In this document: piece by piece, positions 34,353 through 43,942 of the stretch
How the letters are laid out: each line of letters begins with the position of its first letter
Position numbering within the stretch: position 1 is the stretch's first letter
Assembly: GCF_008122205.1 (NCBI RefSeq)
Contig: NZ_PHNJ01000004.1
Coordinates: forward strand, 62,001-126,000
Length of the DNA: 64,000 nucleotides
From: Natronococcus pandeyae
GTDB lineage: Archaea > Halobacteriota > Halobacteria > Halobacteriales > Natrialbaceae
Direction: 5' to 3'
Program-made: the position numbers and the translations under genes
The notes under the pieces: model-generated
What the model was told of the DNA's origin: nothing
Databases searched by the model: none
What the model saw: only the letters and a program-made list of their open reading frames with translations

Positions 34353-35819
34353 ATGATCGAACTCCAGTGGCTCGTCGCCGCCGTGATCGTCGTTCCGCTC
34401 GGAGCCGCTGTACTCTCTGCGCTCGCGGACGGTCGGATCGACGAGGTCGGCTGGTCGATCGCCGCCGCATCGCTGTCGCTGACGTTTCTGCTGTCGATGG
34501 CTCTCATCGTCGTCCTCGTCACCGGTGACCCGATCGAGTACCAGCTTTCGGTCGCACGCCTGGGCTACGCCACGGAGTTCCAGGCCGACGGCTTCTCCGG
34601 TGTGATCGTTCTGCTGGACTCGCTGGTGGCCCTCGGTGCGCTCGCGTACACCCGGACGGCCGGGCCCCGCGGGAACTGGTTCTATGCCGGCTACCTCGCG
34701 ATCGTCGCCGGCGTGATCGGGATTACCCTCACGGGTGATCTCTTCGCGCTGTACGGCTACTTGCTCCTGCTCAGTCTGGCGACGGTCGTCCTCGTCGGCG
34801 CGACGGGGACGGGGTGGGGCAGCTACGTCGCGTTTCGGTACTTCACCCTGGGAACGGTCGGGGCCGGCATCTACCTCGCGGGCGTCGTCGTCGCGGTCGC
34901 CGCGACGGGGACGAGCAATATGGCACTGATCGCCGACCGACTCCCCGAGATCGGCTACGCGGAGCCGCTGGTCGTCTCGTCGTTTCTCCTGATGGGGGTC
35001 GGCCTCGGAATCAGCGTCGGGCTCTTTCCCTTTCACACCTGGCTCGTGGACGCCCACGGCGTCGCGCCCGACGCGCTGAGCGCGCTGATCTCGGGGGTGA
35101 TCCCCGCTGCGGCCGTCTATGCCTTCTCGCGGATTCTCTTTACCGTCTACACGACCGACTTCCTCGCGGCCAACCCGATCCTCGTCGACGGAATCCTGGC
35201 GATCGCGCTGGCGACGATGCTGATCGGCAACCTGCTGGCCGCAGTCCACCGCAATATCAAGGACGTCCTCGCCTACTCGACGGTCTCTCAGGCCGGACTC
35301 GTCGTCGCGGGCTTCGCGATCGCCAACGAGGCGGCGATCTTCGGCTCGGTCCTGCAGCTGTTCGGCCACGGGGTCATCAAGGGCGCGCTCTGTATCCTCG
35401 CGGGGATATTCGCGCTTCGCTTCGACGCTCGCTCGCTCGAGGAGTACGCCGGGCTCGCCTCGGAAGCGCCGCTGCTGGGTGCGACGTTTGCGCTACTGGG
35501 GATCGCGATGATCGGGCTCCCGCCGACGGTCGGCTTCGTCGGCAAGTGGTACATCGCGCTGGGGGCGGTCCAGCACGGGATGTGGTTCGTCGCGGCGCTG
35601 ATCGTCGTCAGCACGCTGTTGACGCTGGCGTACGTCGTCCCCTTCATCGATCGGCTGTACTTCTATCCGTTCGAGGGAACCAGACGCCCCGATACGACGA
35701 CTACCCTCGGGATGGTGGCCGTCGTCGTCGCAGCCACCGCAATCTCGCTCGCAATGGGGGTGAGTTCGGCGTGGATCGAGCACCTCCTCGAGGGGGCCAT
35801 CGAGCGACTCGCCGCGTAA
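34353..35819 (+). CDS. Proton-conducting membrane subunit, NuoN/MrpD-like
   Basis: A 488-residue protein of 13-14 transmembrane segments, the antiporter-like fold shared by NuoL/M/N and MrpA/D. The lysine in LGISVGLFPFHTWLVDAH (near residue 220) and the IKDVLAYSTVSQAGL segment are conserved landmarks. It moves protons or sodium through the membrane as part of a larger complex. It is the first of three such genes in one direction with short spacing. No NuoB/C/D or MrpB/C/E/F/G gene is in the window. Confidence 0.86.
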   Translation: MIELQWLVAAVIVVPLGAAVLSALADGRIDEVGWSIAAASLSLTFLLSMALIVVLVTGDPIEYQLSVARLGYATEFQADGFSGVIVLLDSLVALGALAYTRTAGPRGNWFYAGYLAIVAGVIGITLTGDLFALYGYLLLLSLATVVLVGATGTGWGSYVAFRYFTLGTVGAGIYLAGVVVAVAATGTSNMALIADRLPEIGYAEPLVVSSFLLMGVGLGISVGLFPFHTWLVDAHGVAPDALSALISGVIPAAAVYAFSRILFTVYTTDFLAANPILVDGILAIALATMLIGNLLAAVHRNIKDVLAYSTVSQAGLVVAGFAIANEAAIFGSVLQLFGHGVIKGALCILAGIFALRFDARSLEEYAGLASEAPLLGATFALLGIAMIGLPPTVGFVGKWYIALGAVQHGMWFVAALIVVSTLLTLAYVVPFIDRLYFYPFEGTRRPDTTTTLGMVAVVVAATAISLAMGVSSAWIEHLLEGAIERLAA

Positions 35820-35867
35820 ACCGATGCACACGAAACACGCACCGAAACGACGGGGGCGCGATCGAGC

Positions 35868-37511
35868 GTGAGCGACGCCGCCGAGATCGCCACGCTCCGA
35901 CCGCTCGCGGCCGTGGTCCTCCCTGCGCTGGTCGTCTTCGCCGTCGCCCTCGCCGACCGCCGGCCGAACCTCCGCGAGGCGGTGAGCCTCGTTGGTTCGC
36001 TCGCCACCTTCGCCGTCGTCGCGAGCATGCTCCCGGGCGTACTCGAGGGTCGAACCTACGTTACCCACCTGGGCACGTTCGCCACCGACATCGAGTTCGC
36101 GTTCCGGGCCGATCCGCTGGGACTGATGTTTGGGACCGTCGCGAGCGGGCTCTGGGTCGTCACTGCCGTCTACAGCGCGGGCTATCTCCGCGGACTCGAG
36201 AAGGACCACCAGACCCGCTTTTTCGCCGCACTGGCACTGAGCATCGCCGCGGCGATGGGCGTCGCGTTCGCCGCGAACCTGCTCGTGCTCGTCCTGTTCT
36301 ACGAGCTGATGACCGTCGGCACCTATCCGCTAGTCGCCCACGACGGCACCGAACGCGCCCGGCAGGTCGGCTACAAGTACCTCGCGTACGTCCTCGGCGG
36401 CGGCACGCTCGCGGTCGGGGGGACGCTGCTGGTCTTTTATTTGGCCGGTTCGGTTACCTTCGCGCCGGGTGGGATCGACGCGCTCGCGAGCGCAGCGAGC
36501 GAAGACACGTGGCTCGCCCGGATCGCTTTCGGCTTGCTCGCGGCCGGCTTCGGCGTCAAGGCCGCGGTCATGCCGCTGCACGCCTGGTTGCCGAGCGCCA
36601 TGGTTGCGCCGACCCCGGTCTCGGGACTGCTCCACGCCGTCGCCGTCGTCAAGTCCGGCGCGTTCGCACTCGCCCGGGTCGTCCTCGAGGTCTACGGCCC
36701 GGTGACGACCGAGGCACTCGGACTCGCGGCCCCGCTGGCCGGCGTGGCGGCCGCGACGATTCTTCTGGGGAGCCTGCTCGCGCTGCGTCAGGACGATCTG
36801 AAGCGACGGCTCGCATACTCGACGATCGCACAGCTTTCGTTCATCGTCCTCGGAGTCGCCCTGTTGACCCCGTCGGCGGTCGTCGGTGGGCTGGTCCACC
36901 TGCCGGCCCACGCCGTCGGAAAGCTCACGCTCTTTTTCTGTGCCGGCGCGCTCGCCGTCGAGTGTGACACGAAGAAGATCAGCGAGATGGCCGGCATCGG
37001 CAGGCGGATGCCACTGACGATGGCCGCCTTCGCCGTCGGGGCGTTCAGCCTGGCGAGTATTCCGCTGTTTGCCGGCTTCGTCAGCAAGTGGCACCTCCTG
37101 CTGGGCAGCGCCGAGGCCGGCCAGCCGCTCGTCCTCGCGCTGTTCGTCGTCTCGGGCGGGCTCAACGTCGCGTACTTTTGGCCGATCGTCTACACTGCCT
37201 TCTTCGAGGGTGAGGACGCCGACCCGAAACCGGTCCTCGAGGGGCCATTGGGAGGCGCTCGAGCCGACGGCGGGGACGCCCGGACGAAGTCACGGACTCC
37301 GGTCGCGGCCCGACTCGACGGCGGTGACCGGACCGCTTCATCGGGATGGGAACGACGGCCGTGGACCGGCGCGGAGACGACGTGGCTCCTGCTCGGCCCG
37401 ATCCTCGCGGTGAGCGCGCTCGTCCTCGCCATCGGGGTCGCTGCAGACTGGCTGTTCGTGCTCGAGGTCGCGCGCCTGGTCGCGGAGAACGCGGGGGTGA
37501 CCGAGCCGTGA
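35868..37511 (+). CDS. Proton-conducting membrane subunit, NuoL/MrpA-like
   Basis: A 547-residue membrane protein starting with GTG at 35868, SDAAEIATLRPLAAV onwards. YSAGYLRG (near 105), FYELMTVGTYPLVAH and MPLHAWLPSAMVAPTPVSGLLHAVAVVK are the fingerprints of the NuoL/MrpA/MrpD antiporter superfamily. A charged segment of about 50 residues (DADPKPVLEGPLGGARADGG...) interrupts the C-terminal helices. The coding region ends in a GTGA overlap with the next gene, which suggests translational coupling within one operon. Confidence 0.88.
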   Translation: MSDAAEIATLRPLAAVVLPALVVFAVALADRRPNLREAVSLVGSLATFAVVASMLPGVLEGRTYVTHLGTFATDIEFAFRADPLGLMFGTVASGLWVVTAVYSAGYLRGLEKDHQTRFFAALALSIAAAMGVAFAANLLVLVLFYELMTVGTYPLVAHDGTERARQVGYKYLAYVLGGGTLAVGGTLLVFYLAGSVTFAPGGIDALASAASEDTWLARIAFGLLAAGFGVKAAVMPLHAWLPSAMVAPTPVSGLLHAVAVVKSGAFALARVVLEVYGPVTTEALGLAAPLAGVAAATILLGSLLALRQDDLKRRLAYSTIAQLSFIVLGVALLTPSAVVGGLVHLPAHAVGKLTLFFCAGALAVECDTKKISEMAGIGRRMPLTMAAFAVGAFSLASIPLFAGFVSKWHLLLGSAEAGQPLVLALFVVSGGLNVAYFWPIVYTAFFEGEDADPKPVLEGPLGGARADGGDARTKSRTPVAARLDGGDRTASSGWERRPWTGAETTWLLLGPILAVSALVLAIGVAADWLFVLEVARLVAENAGVTEP

Positions 37512-39289
37512 TCGGCACCGGTCCCGACTGGTTGCTCGCGATCCCGCCGCTGCTGGTCGTCCTCGTCGGGATCGCGTTCGTCCCGTTCCCTTCGCGACGG
37601 CTCGGCCACGGTCTCGCGGCGGCCACCCTCGGGATCGTCGCGGTCTGGACGCTGTTCGTTCCCGACGGGACGGGGCCGACGACGACGTTCCTCGGACTCG
37701 AGGTGGTGCTCGTCCACGTCGACGACGCCTCGCGGCTCGTCGGGCTGGCGCTCTCGGCCTTCGGCGCGCTGGCGGTCGGCTACACCTACCTCGTCGGGAC
37801 CGACGACCGCCACCTGCTGCTCGCGCTCGCGTACGTCGGGGCCTCGCTGTGGACCGTCTTCGTCGGCGACTGGCTGGGGCTCGCCCTCGGCTGGGAGCTG
37901 ATGGCCGTCGCCAGCACCCTGCTCGTCTGGTACTGCGGCGGCGAGGCGGTTCGGGCGGGCTACCGCTACGCGCTGGTCCACGCCGTCGGCGGCGGCCTGC
38001 TGCTGGTCGGCGTCGCCTTACACTGGGTGGCCGTCGGTCCCTCGCCGACGGCGCTGCAGTACGACGGGAGCGGGGTTAGCGCGGGGCTGCCCGCGATCGC
38101 GGTCGGCCTCGCGGTCGGGGTCAACGCGGCGCTCATCGGCGTCCACGTCTGGCTCCCCCGCACCTACGCGGCCCCCCACGTCGGGACCTCCGTGATCCTC
38201 TCGGCGTACACGACGAAGGTCGCGGTGTACGCGGCCTACCGAGCGTTTCCCGACGGCAACCTCGCGCTCGCGACCGTCGGCGCCGCGATGACCGTCTACG
38301 GCGCGGCCTACGCCCTCGCCCAGAAGGATATGCGCAAGCTGCTGGCCTACCACATCCAGGCCCAGGTCGGCTACATGCTCGCCGGCATCGGGCTGGGCTC
38401 GGCACTCGGGGTCGCGGGCGGGTTCGGCCACCTGTTCAACAACGTCCTCTACAAGGGCCTGCTGTTCATGATCGCCGGTTTCGTCGTCGTCCGCACCGGC
38501 AAGAACGAACTCGACGGCTTCGGTGCGCTCGGGCGGGCGACGCCCCTGCTCTTTCTTTCCTTCCTCGTGGCCGCGCTCTCGATCACCGGCGTCCCCGGCT
38601 TCAACGGCTTCGTCACGAAAGGGATGATCCTCGACGCGGCCGCCGAAGCCGACGCGACCCTCCTCGAGGCCCTGTTGCTCGCCGGAGCGGTCGGCACGTT
38701 CGTCTCCTTCATGAAGTTCGGCTACTACGCCTTCCTCGAGGGCGAGCGCGCCGCCGTCCGAGATCTGTCGGTCGGCGACGCGGCCGTCGCTCTGCCGATC
38801 GCCGGTGCCTGTCTCCTCCTCGGGCTCTACTACCCGGCACTGTTCGCGATCCTGCCGGCGACCGACGCCTGGAGCACGGATCCCTACTCGAACGCCCACC
38901 TCTACAAGGCCGTCGTGCTCGCGGGCGGTAGCCTCGTCGCGTTCGTCGCCGTGAAGCCGCTGTTCGGCCGCGTCGCCGGGGGTCGCGACGTCGACGTCGT
39001 CCGGGATCCGTTCGTCTTCTGGGGGACGCGAGCGCTTACGGGCGCCCTCGAGCGGGCGTTCGCCCGGACCGATAGCTGGGTCGCTCGAGCCGGGTGGGAG
39101 ACTGTAACTGCGGTTCGAAATCCGGACGCGATGATCGCCGCTGTATTGCCTCGCTCGCTCGAGGCTCGGTATCGGGATCGACTCGAGCGAACCCCCGGGA
39201 AGTCGGGACTGAAGACGAGCGTCGGTATGACCGTCGCGCTCGCGTTCGCGGCGCTTGCGGTCGCGCTGGTGGTCGCACTGACGTTTTAA
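37508..39289 (+). CDS. Proton-conducting membrane subunit, MrpD/NuoM-like
   Basis: A 593-residue protein of the same antiporter-like superfamily. LALGWELMAVASTLLVWY and VNAALIGVHVWLPRTYAAPHVGTSVILSAYTTKVAVY are diagnostic, with a further QKDMRKLLAYHIQAQVGYM segment in the middle. A basic C-terminal extension (PRSLEARYRDRLER) precedes the last helix. The GTG at 37508 overlaps the TGA of the preceding gene by four bases; the frame upstream to 37346 is only the shadow of that gene. It is the last gene of the three-gene cluster. Confidence 0.87.
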   Translation: MIGTGPDWLLAIPPLLVVLVGIAFVPFPSRRLGHGLAAATLGIVAVWTLFVPDGTGPTTTFLGLEVVLVHVDDASRLVGLALSAFGALAVGYTYLVGTDDRHLLLALAYVGASLWTVFVGDWLGLALGWELMAVASTLLVWYCGGEAVRAGYRYALVHAVGGGLLLVGVALHWVAVGPSPTALQYDGSGVSAGLPAIAVGLAVGVNAALIGVHVWLPRTYAAPHVGTSVILSAYTTKVAVYAAYRAFPDGNLALATVGAAMTVYGAAYALAQKDMRKLLAYHIQAQVGYMLAGIGLGSALGVAGGFGHLFNNVLYKGLLFMIAGFVVVRTGKNELDGFGALGRATPLLFLSFLVAALSITGVPGFNGFVTKGMILDAAAEADATLLEALLLAGAVGTFVSFMKFGYYAFLEGERAAVRDLSVGDAAVALPIAGACLLLGLYYPALFAILPATDAWSTDPYSNAHLYKAVVLAGGSLVAFVAVKPLFGRVAGGRDVDVVRDPFVFWGTRALTGALERAFARTDSWVARAGWETVTAVRNPDAMIAAVLPRSLEARYRDRLERTPGKSGLKTSVGMTVALAFAALAVALVVALTF

Positions 39290-39383
39290 GGCTGACGAGC
39301 GGATGCCGGACGTTTCTCCATCCTCTCTCGTTTCGAGTAGCACACCAGAACACTTTTTCTAGAGTTCGTCTGATATTGCAGGC

Positions 39384-39794
39384 ATGTGTGCAAATCGCAC
39401 AATAAGGGAAGAGTCACTTTTCGATCGTCCCTCGAGTCCGGTCGGCTACGTTGCCATCATCATGGCAGTCGTCACCGGGGTCCTCCATCTGATAGCCTCG
39501 ACGAACGCGATCGAGATGAGTCTGGTCCTAGCCGTTCTCTTTATTCTCAACGGACTGGGATTCATCGGCGGAACGATCCTGTACGTCACGCGGTACTGGA
39601 AACGGTGGTTGTTCCTCGTTGCCGCACTCTATGCAGTCGTCACGATCCTGGCGCTCTTTCCCGTACAGGGGTGGGGCATGGAAGCGTTCTACATGGACGG
39701 CAGTCTCAATCCGATCGCGGTAGTCACGAAAGCCGCCGAAGCCATCCTCGCGATCTGTGCACTCTATCTGTACGCGGCGACGGGTGAACAATAG
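39384..39794 (+). CDS. Four-helix haloarchaeal membrane protein
   Basis: A 136-residue protein with four hydrophobic segments (about 20-42, 44-66, 72-92 and 110-132) and short polar connectors. It resembles a family of haloarchaeal conserved membrane proteins of unknown function; I cannot name the family with certainty. The ATG at 39384 follows the 95-base gap after the antiporter operon, and it is probably an independent unit. Confidence 0.7.
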   Translation: MCANRTIREESLFDRPSSPVGYVAIIMAVVTGVLHLIASTNAIEMSLVLAVLFILNGLGFIGGTILYVTRYWKRWLFLVAALYAVVTILALFPVQGWGMEAFYMDGSLNPIAVVTKAAEAILAICALYLYAATGEQ

Positions 39795-39855
39795 GGGGAG
39801 ACGCGTTCCGTCGCACAGCGGCCCGTCGGAACGAAACTTTCGGTTCCCTCTCCGG

Positions 39856-40977
39856 CTACCGAACCGCCCGCGTCGCGTCGTCGATAATCTCGAGCGCCTC
39901 CTTCAACTCGTCCATCCCCGTCGCGTAGGAGAGGCGGGCGTAGCCCTCACCGTTCGCGCCGAAGGCGTCGCCGGGGACGACGATCACGTCCCGGTCGAGG
40001 ACCTCCTCACACCAGCCGTCGGGAACCTTCGGCATGACGTAGAACGCCCCGGAGGGCGTCGGAACCTCGAGACCGGCGTCGACGAGGCCGTCGACGACGA
40101 CGTCGCGTCGCTCCTCGAAGGCGTCGACCATCTCCCGAACCGGCTCCTGCGGCCCAGTTATCGCGGCCTCGGCGGCGTACTGTGCAGGTGCCGAGGCGCA
40201 GGCCTGGGCGTACTGGTGAACCCGAAGCATGCGCTCGATCCGGCGGTTCGAGGCGACGACCCACCCCAGCCGCCAGCCCGTCATCGAGTAGGTCTTCGAG
40301 CAGGCGCTGACGACGACGACGTTGTCCGTCTGGGCGAACTCGAAGGGAGAGCGGTGCTCGCCGTCGAAGACGATGTGCTCGTACACCTCGTCGGTGAGAC
40401 AGAGAACGTCGTGTTCGTCCGCGATACGAGCGAACTCGCGCATGTCCTCTTCGCTCTGGACGGCTCCAGTCGGATTCGCCGGGCTGTTGACGACGAAGAC
40501 GGCCGTCTCGTCGGTGATGGCCTCCTCGACCGCCGCGGGATCGAGGGTGAGGTCCTCGCGCAGTCCGACCGGCTTCGGCGTCCCGCCGGCGATCCGGGTC
40601 AGCGCATCGTAGGAAACGAAGCCCGGATCCGGGAAGATAACCTCCTGGCCTGGATCGACGTGGGCCTCGAGCACCAGGTGGAGCGCCTCGCTGCCGCCCG
40701 ACGTGGCGATGATATCCGCGGGATCGACGTCGATCTCGTAGTCGCGGTCGTACTTGTTCGCGATCGCCTCGCGAAGCGATCTGGTCCCCTTGTTCGACGT
40801 GTACGCGTCGGTCCGCTCGGCCTCGATGGCTTCGATCGCGCCGCGGCGGGCGTGGTCGGGCGTCGGAAAGTCCGGCTGTCCGATTCCGAGATTGATCGCG
40901 TCCTCACTCGCGGCCTCGAATACCTCTCGAATACCGCTGATCGACACCTGCTCGACCCGGGCTGCAAACTCCGTCAT
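39856..40977 (-). CDS. Class I/II aminotransferase (PLP)
   Basis: A 373-residue fold-type I enzyme. The PLP Schiff-base lysine is K228 in SACSKTYSMTGWRLGW; N168 in NSPANPTGAV, D196 in LTDEVYEH and the N-terminal GIGQPDFPTP loop complete the aspartate-aminotransferase signature. Expected to transfer amino groups between amino acids and 2-oxo acids; the specificity is not evident. The ATG at 40975-40977 gives the usual MTEFAARVEQ start, while the frame upstream to 41031 adds unrelated residues. Confidence 0.92.
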   Translation of the reverse strand: MTEFAARVEQVSISGIREVFEAASEDAINLGIGQPDFPTPDHARRGAIEAIEAERTDAYTSNKGTRSLREAIANKYDRDYEIDVDPADIIATSGGSEALHLVLEAHVDPGQEVIFPDPGFVSYDALTRIAGGTPKPVGLREDLTLDPAAVEEAITDETAVFVVNSPANPTGAVQSEEDMREFARIADEHDVLCLTDEVYEHIVFDGEHRSPFEFAQTDNVVVVSACSKTYSMTGWRLGWVVASNRRIERMLRVHQYAQACASAPAQYAAEAAITGPQEPVREMVDAFEERRDVVVDGLVDAGLEVPTPSGAFYVMPKVPDGWCEEVLDRDVIVVPGDAFGANGEGYARLSYATGMDELKEALEIIDDATRAVR

Positions 40978-41129
40978 AGCTAAACGGGTGTGGGCGATCC
41001 CGATAACTCTTGATGTGTGATCGCTTTGCACGGCCCGGATCCGCCGCCGCGAACGAGCCGCGTCGGCGGTTGTCTACCGGCCCGAACGAGTCACAACAAA
41101 TATACGTCCGCTACGGCACCACTGTGGTG

Positions 41130-41786
41130 ATGACGACCTCTCGACGATCGCTTCTCGCTACGGGGGCGACCGGTGCACTCGCGGTCACGGCCGGCTGTCT
41201 GGACGCCGTATTCGGCGGTGAACCGCTCGAGTTCGACGCCGATCGCGTCGCTCCGACGGATGCAGCACTCGCAGACACCGACTACGAAGTACACGAGACC
41301 GACCAGCGATCGGTCGAACGAACGATCAGCGTCGGCGTCGACCGCCAGATCCGCGGCTCGTTCTGGAGTTCGACCTACACGAAACGACGCGAATACGAGG
41401 GAGAAATGCATGACGCGAGCCTGTTCGCCGCGATTTCGTTACCGGGGATGAAAGCCGTCGGTCACTCCCTCAATCCGCTCGACGGGATGTCGAGCAAGGA
41501 GCTTCTCGAAGAGATTCTCGAGCGAGTCGACGGGACGTACGGCTCGATCGAGAACGTCACCCACGAGGACTCGTTCTCACTCGAGATCCTCGAGGCGGGC
41601 CGGGAGGTAGACGTCTTCGTCGGCGAGACGGAGTTCGCGGGCGAGCGCGTCGAGATCGACGTCACGATCGCGTCGTTCGATCACGAGGACGATCTCATCG
41701 TCCTGGTCGGGAGCCACCCTGACCTGCTCGCCGAGGAGTCGGCGAATCTCGAACTGTTGATGGAATCCGTCGAGCATCCGGTGTGA
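41130..41786 (+). CDS. Haloarchaeal lipoprotein (DUF6517-like)
   Basis: A 218-residue protein with Tat-type signal TSRRSLLATG and lipobox VTAGC (C23). The mature part begins GGEPLEFDADRVAPTDAALADTDYE and resembles, from memory, the haloarchaeal lipoprotein family DUF6517; no function is known. The ATG at 41130 is preferred because it places the signal peptide at the N-terminus; the frame upstream to 41010 has no such pattern. A fragment of a close paralogue lies at 55597-55722. Confidence 0.8.
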   Translation: MTTSRRSLLATGATGALAVTAGCLDAVFGGEPLEFDADRVAPTDAALADTDYEVHETDQRSVERTISVGVDRQIRGSFWSSTYTKRREYEGEMHDASLFAAISLPGMKAVGHSLNPLDGMSSKELLEEILERVDGTYGSIENVTHEDSFSLEILEAGREVDVFVGETEFAGERVEIDVTIASFDHEDDLIVLVGSHPDLLAEESANLELLMESVEHPV

Positions 41787-41926
41787 GCGAGTTCGACACG
41801 CGCCAGACCCGTCGATATCCTGTCTTTCCGTTCGAACGGTCTTTCGTCCCGCCGTCGGTCAGGGCTCGAAAAACGAGTCGTCGTCTCTCGGTTCGCCGGC
41901 GACGCGATCACTGGCTCGAACCACCG

Positions 41927-42160
41927 TTAGGTTCTGGCTTCGACGACGCGCGTCTTGCCAGTTCGCGGATCGATGTGCACTCGCCACGTCCCGTCGTCGC
42001 TCGTCGCGGGAACGATCCACGTCGAGCGCGTGCGGTGGGGCATCGACGTCGCGACCGACTCGTGACCGGCGTCCGTGAGCGTATCGTAGGCGAGCACCGC
42101 CGCTTCTTCTTTGGTCCTGATCTCGGTCGTGTCGTCCCGGGTGGTGAGTGGGTCTGGCAT
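41927..42160 (-). CDS. Small haloarchaeal conserved protein
   Basis: A 77-residue protein, MPDPLTTRDDTTEIRTKEEA onwards. The C-terminal WRVHIDPRTGKTRVV looks like a single PepSY-type beta-hairpin, and the helix before it (EEAAVLAYDTLTDAG) fits that fold. I do not recognise a function. It is in the same direction as the fix operon further right, but the intervening 113 bases contain no overlap and it is probably a separate unit. Confidence 0.6.
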   Translation of the reverse strand: MPDPLTTRDDTTEIRTKEEAAVLAYDTLTDAGHESVATSMPHRTRSTWIVPATSDDGTWRVHIDPRTGKTRVVEART

Positions 42161-42273
42161 GGGCCCTCTATGTATAGTGTGAGTCTCTCACACTCAAGAA
42201 TCGGGGCGGCGGTTCCCGAGGGCTGGGAACGGTGCGGATCGGTACAGCCGTCGGGTTCCGGTCGTTGCACGCG

Positions 42274-42585
42274 TCAGCCGTGTTTGAACGTCATCCCGCC
42301 TCCGGTCTTCGGGTACTCCCAGACGACGTTGTCGTACCCGCAGGCGAATCGACAACTCGAGCACTCGAGGCAGTTCTCGTAGGCGATCTGCGGGACGCCG
42401 TCCTCGCCCTCGCGCCAGACGTTTGCCGGACAGACTTTGACACAGTCGTTCGTCTCGCACTCGGCACAGACCTCAGGCACCTTCACGTCGAGGTGCGAGT
42501 CGCCGGGGTCGTCGTACCTGACGGTGTAGAGTCGGTCTTCGAGCGAGTCGTTCTCGATCTGTTGGGTTGGGGAGTCGGCGCTCAT
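42274..42585 (-). CDS. fixX: Ferredoxin-like protein FixX
   Basis: A 103-residue protein with two cysteine groups, CAECETNDCVKVCP and CLECSSCRFACGY, of the FixX ferredoxin type. Together with FixA, FixB and FixC it forms an electron-transferring flavoprotein complex linked to the quinone pool. It starts one base after the FixC stop on the minus strand, the last gene of fixABCX. The ending WEYPKTGGGMTFKHG is typical of FixX. Confidence 0.92.
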   Translation of the reverse strand: MSADSPTQQIENDSLEDRLYTVRYDDPGDSHLDVKVPEVCAECETNDCVKVCPANVWREGEDGVPQIAYENCLECSSCRFACGYDNVVWEYPKTGGGMTFKHG

Positions 42586-42586
42586 C

Positions 42587-43942
42587 TCAGGTCACCACCT
42601 TTCGGTACCGCAGGGCCAGTTTCGCGGCGCCGGTCCACCCGCCGAGGGCGTCGAGCACCACGTCCTTTGCGTCGTCAGCGTGGACTTCTTTCGGCTGTCG
42701 GTCCATCCGGAAGTACTCCGTCCCGGCGTCGGCGAACGCCCGCGGAAGCTCCTCGAACAGCAGGTCGCGGTCGGCCTCGACCGCGTCCATCAGCCACGCG
42801 TACCGTTCCAGGTTCTGCACGACGAACGATTGCTCGAGCGCTTCCGGATACGCCCGCAGCGCGGCGGCGTCGGTTCGTCCACGGTCGGCCGCACGGGCGA
42901 TCGCCCTGGCGGCGTGGTAGCCGCTCTCGACGGCCATGTTCGTCCCCTCGAGGTGGACGCCGTTGTTGAGCACCAGTCCGGCCGCGTCGCCGACGATGAC
43001 CCCGCCGTCGTGGACGAGGTCGGGGACGCTCTCGGCACCGCCCTCGGGGATGGTCTTCGCGCTGTACTCGACGGTCCGGGCGTCCCGGACCAGCGGGGCG
43101 ACGGCCGGGTGGGTCTTGAACGCGTTCAGCGTCTCCTCGGGCGACTGGTCGGCAGCGACGGCGTCCTCGATCCGGTAGGCGACGCCGACGCTCACCGTCT
43201 CCTCGTTGGTGTAGATGAACCCGCCGCCGAAGGCGTCGCCGACGGCGCCCTCGCCGAAGTAGTGGTAGGAAACGCCGGCGTCGTCGACCAACCGGAACCG
43301 GTCCTCGATGACGCCCTCCCGGTCGGGGAACTCGAGCACCTCCTTCACCGCGACGGCGACGTTCTCCCGGCTCTCGGTCGGCTTGAGGTTCGCGCCCTCG
43401 CTGACCAGCGAGTTGCCGCCTTCGGCGAGGACGACGTAGGGCGCCCTGATCGTTCCGTCCGGTCGGTCGGTCTCCACGCCGACGATGCGACCCCGCTCGC
43501 GGACCAGTCCGGTGACGGTCGTCTCCGTCACCAGCGTCGCGCCCGCCTCGACAGCCTGTTCGGCGAACCACTCGTCGAACTCTCCGCGCAACACGGTGTA
43601 GGAGTCGTTGTGTGGCTCCCGGTGCCACTCGCCCGGCCGCAGCGAGACGGCGGTCTCGTCGTCCCGGCTCAGCATGCTGAACCGGCGCTCGGCGACGTAG
43701 CGCTCGAGCGGGGCGTCGTCGAACTCCGTCAGTTCGCGGATCGTCGGCGTGTAGAGGACGCCGCCGAAGACGTTCTTCGCCCCCGGCGAGGACCCCCGTT
43801 CGACGATCAGCACCTCGAGGCCGCGACTGGCCATCGTCAGCGCCGCGGCGCTGCCGGCCAGCCCCGCGCCGACGACGATCGCGTCGAACTGGTCGTCGTA
43901 GTTCGGCGCCGCTCGCGTCTCAGTGTCGAGTTCTGGTGTCAT
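42587..43942 (-). CDS. fixC: Electron-transfer flavoprotein-quinone oxidoreductase FixC
   Basis: A 451-residue FAD protein. The dinucleotide-binding motif AIVVGAGLAGSAAALTMASRG is near residue 21, the C-terminal FAD motif GVIVGDAAGLVLNNGVHLEGTNMA near 310. This is the FixC/ETF-QO family, which passes electrons from FixAB to membrane quinone together with FixX. The ATG at 43940-43942 overlaps the stop of the fixB gene by four bases, which supports translational coupling; the frame upstream to 44197 is a shadow of fixB. Confidence 0.93.
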   Translation of the reverse strand: MTPELDTETRAAPNYDDQFDAIVVGAGLAGSAAALTMASRGLEVLIVERGSSPGAKNVFGGVLYTPTIRELTEFDDAPLERYVAERRFSMLSRDDETAVSLRPGEWHREPHNDSYTVLRGEFDEWFAEQAVEAGATLVTETTVTGLVRERGRIVGVETDRPDGTIRAPYVVLAEGGNSLVSEGANLKPTESRENVAVAVKEVLEFPDREGVIEDRFRLVDDAGVSYHYFGEGAVGDAFGGGFIYTNEETVSVGVAYRIEDAVAADQSPEETLNAFKTHPAVAPLVRDARTVEYSAKTIPEGGAESVPDLVHDGGVIVGDAAGLVLNNGVHLEGTNMAVESGYHAARAIARAADRGRTDAAALRAYPEALEQSFVVQNLERYAWLMDAVEADRDLLFEELPRAFADAGTEYFRMDRQPKEVHADDAKDVVLDALGGWTGAAKLALRYRKVVT

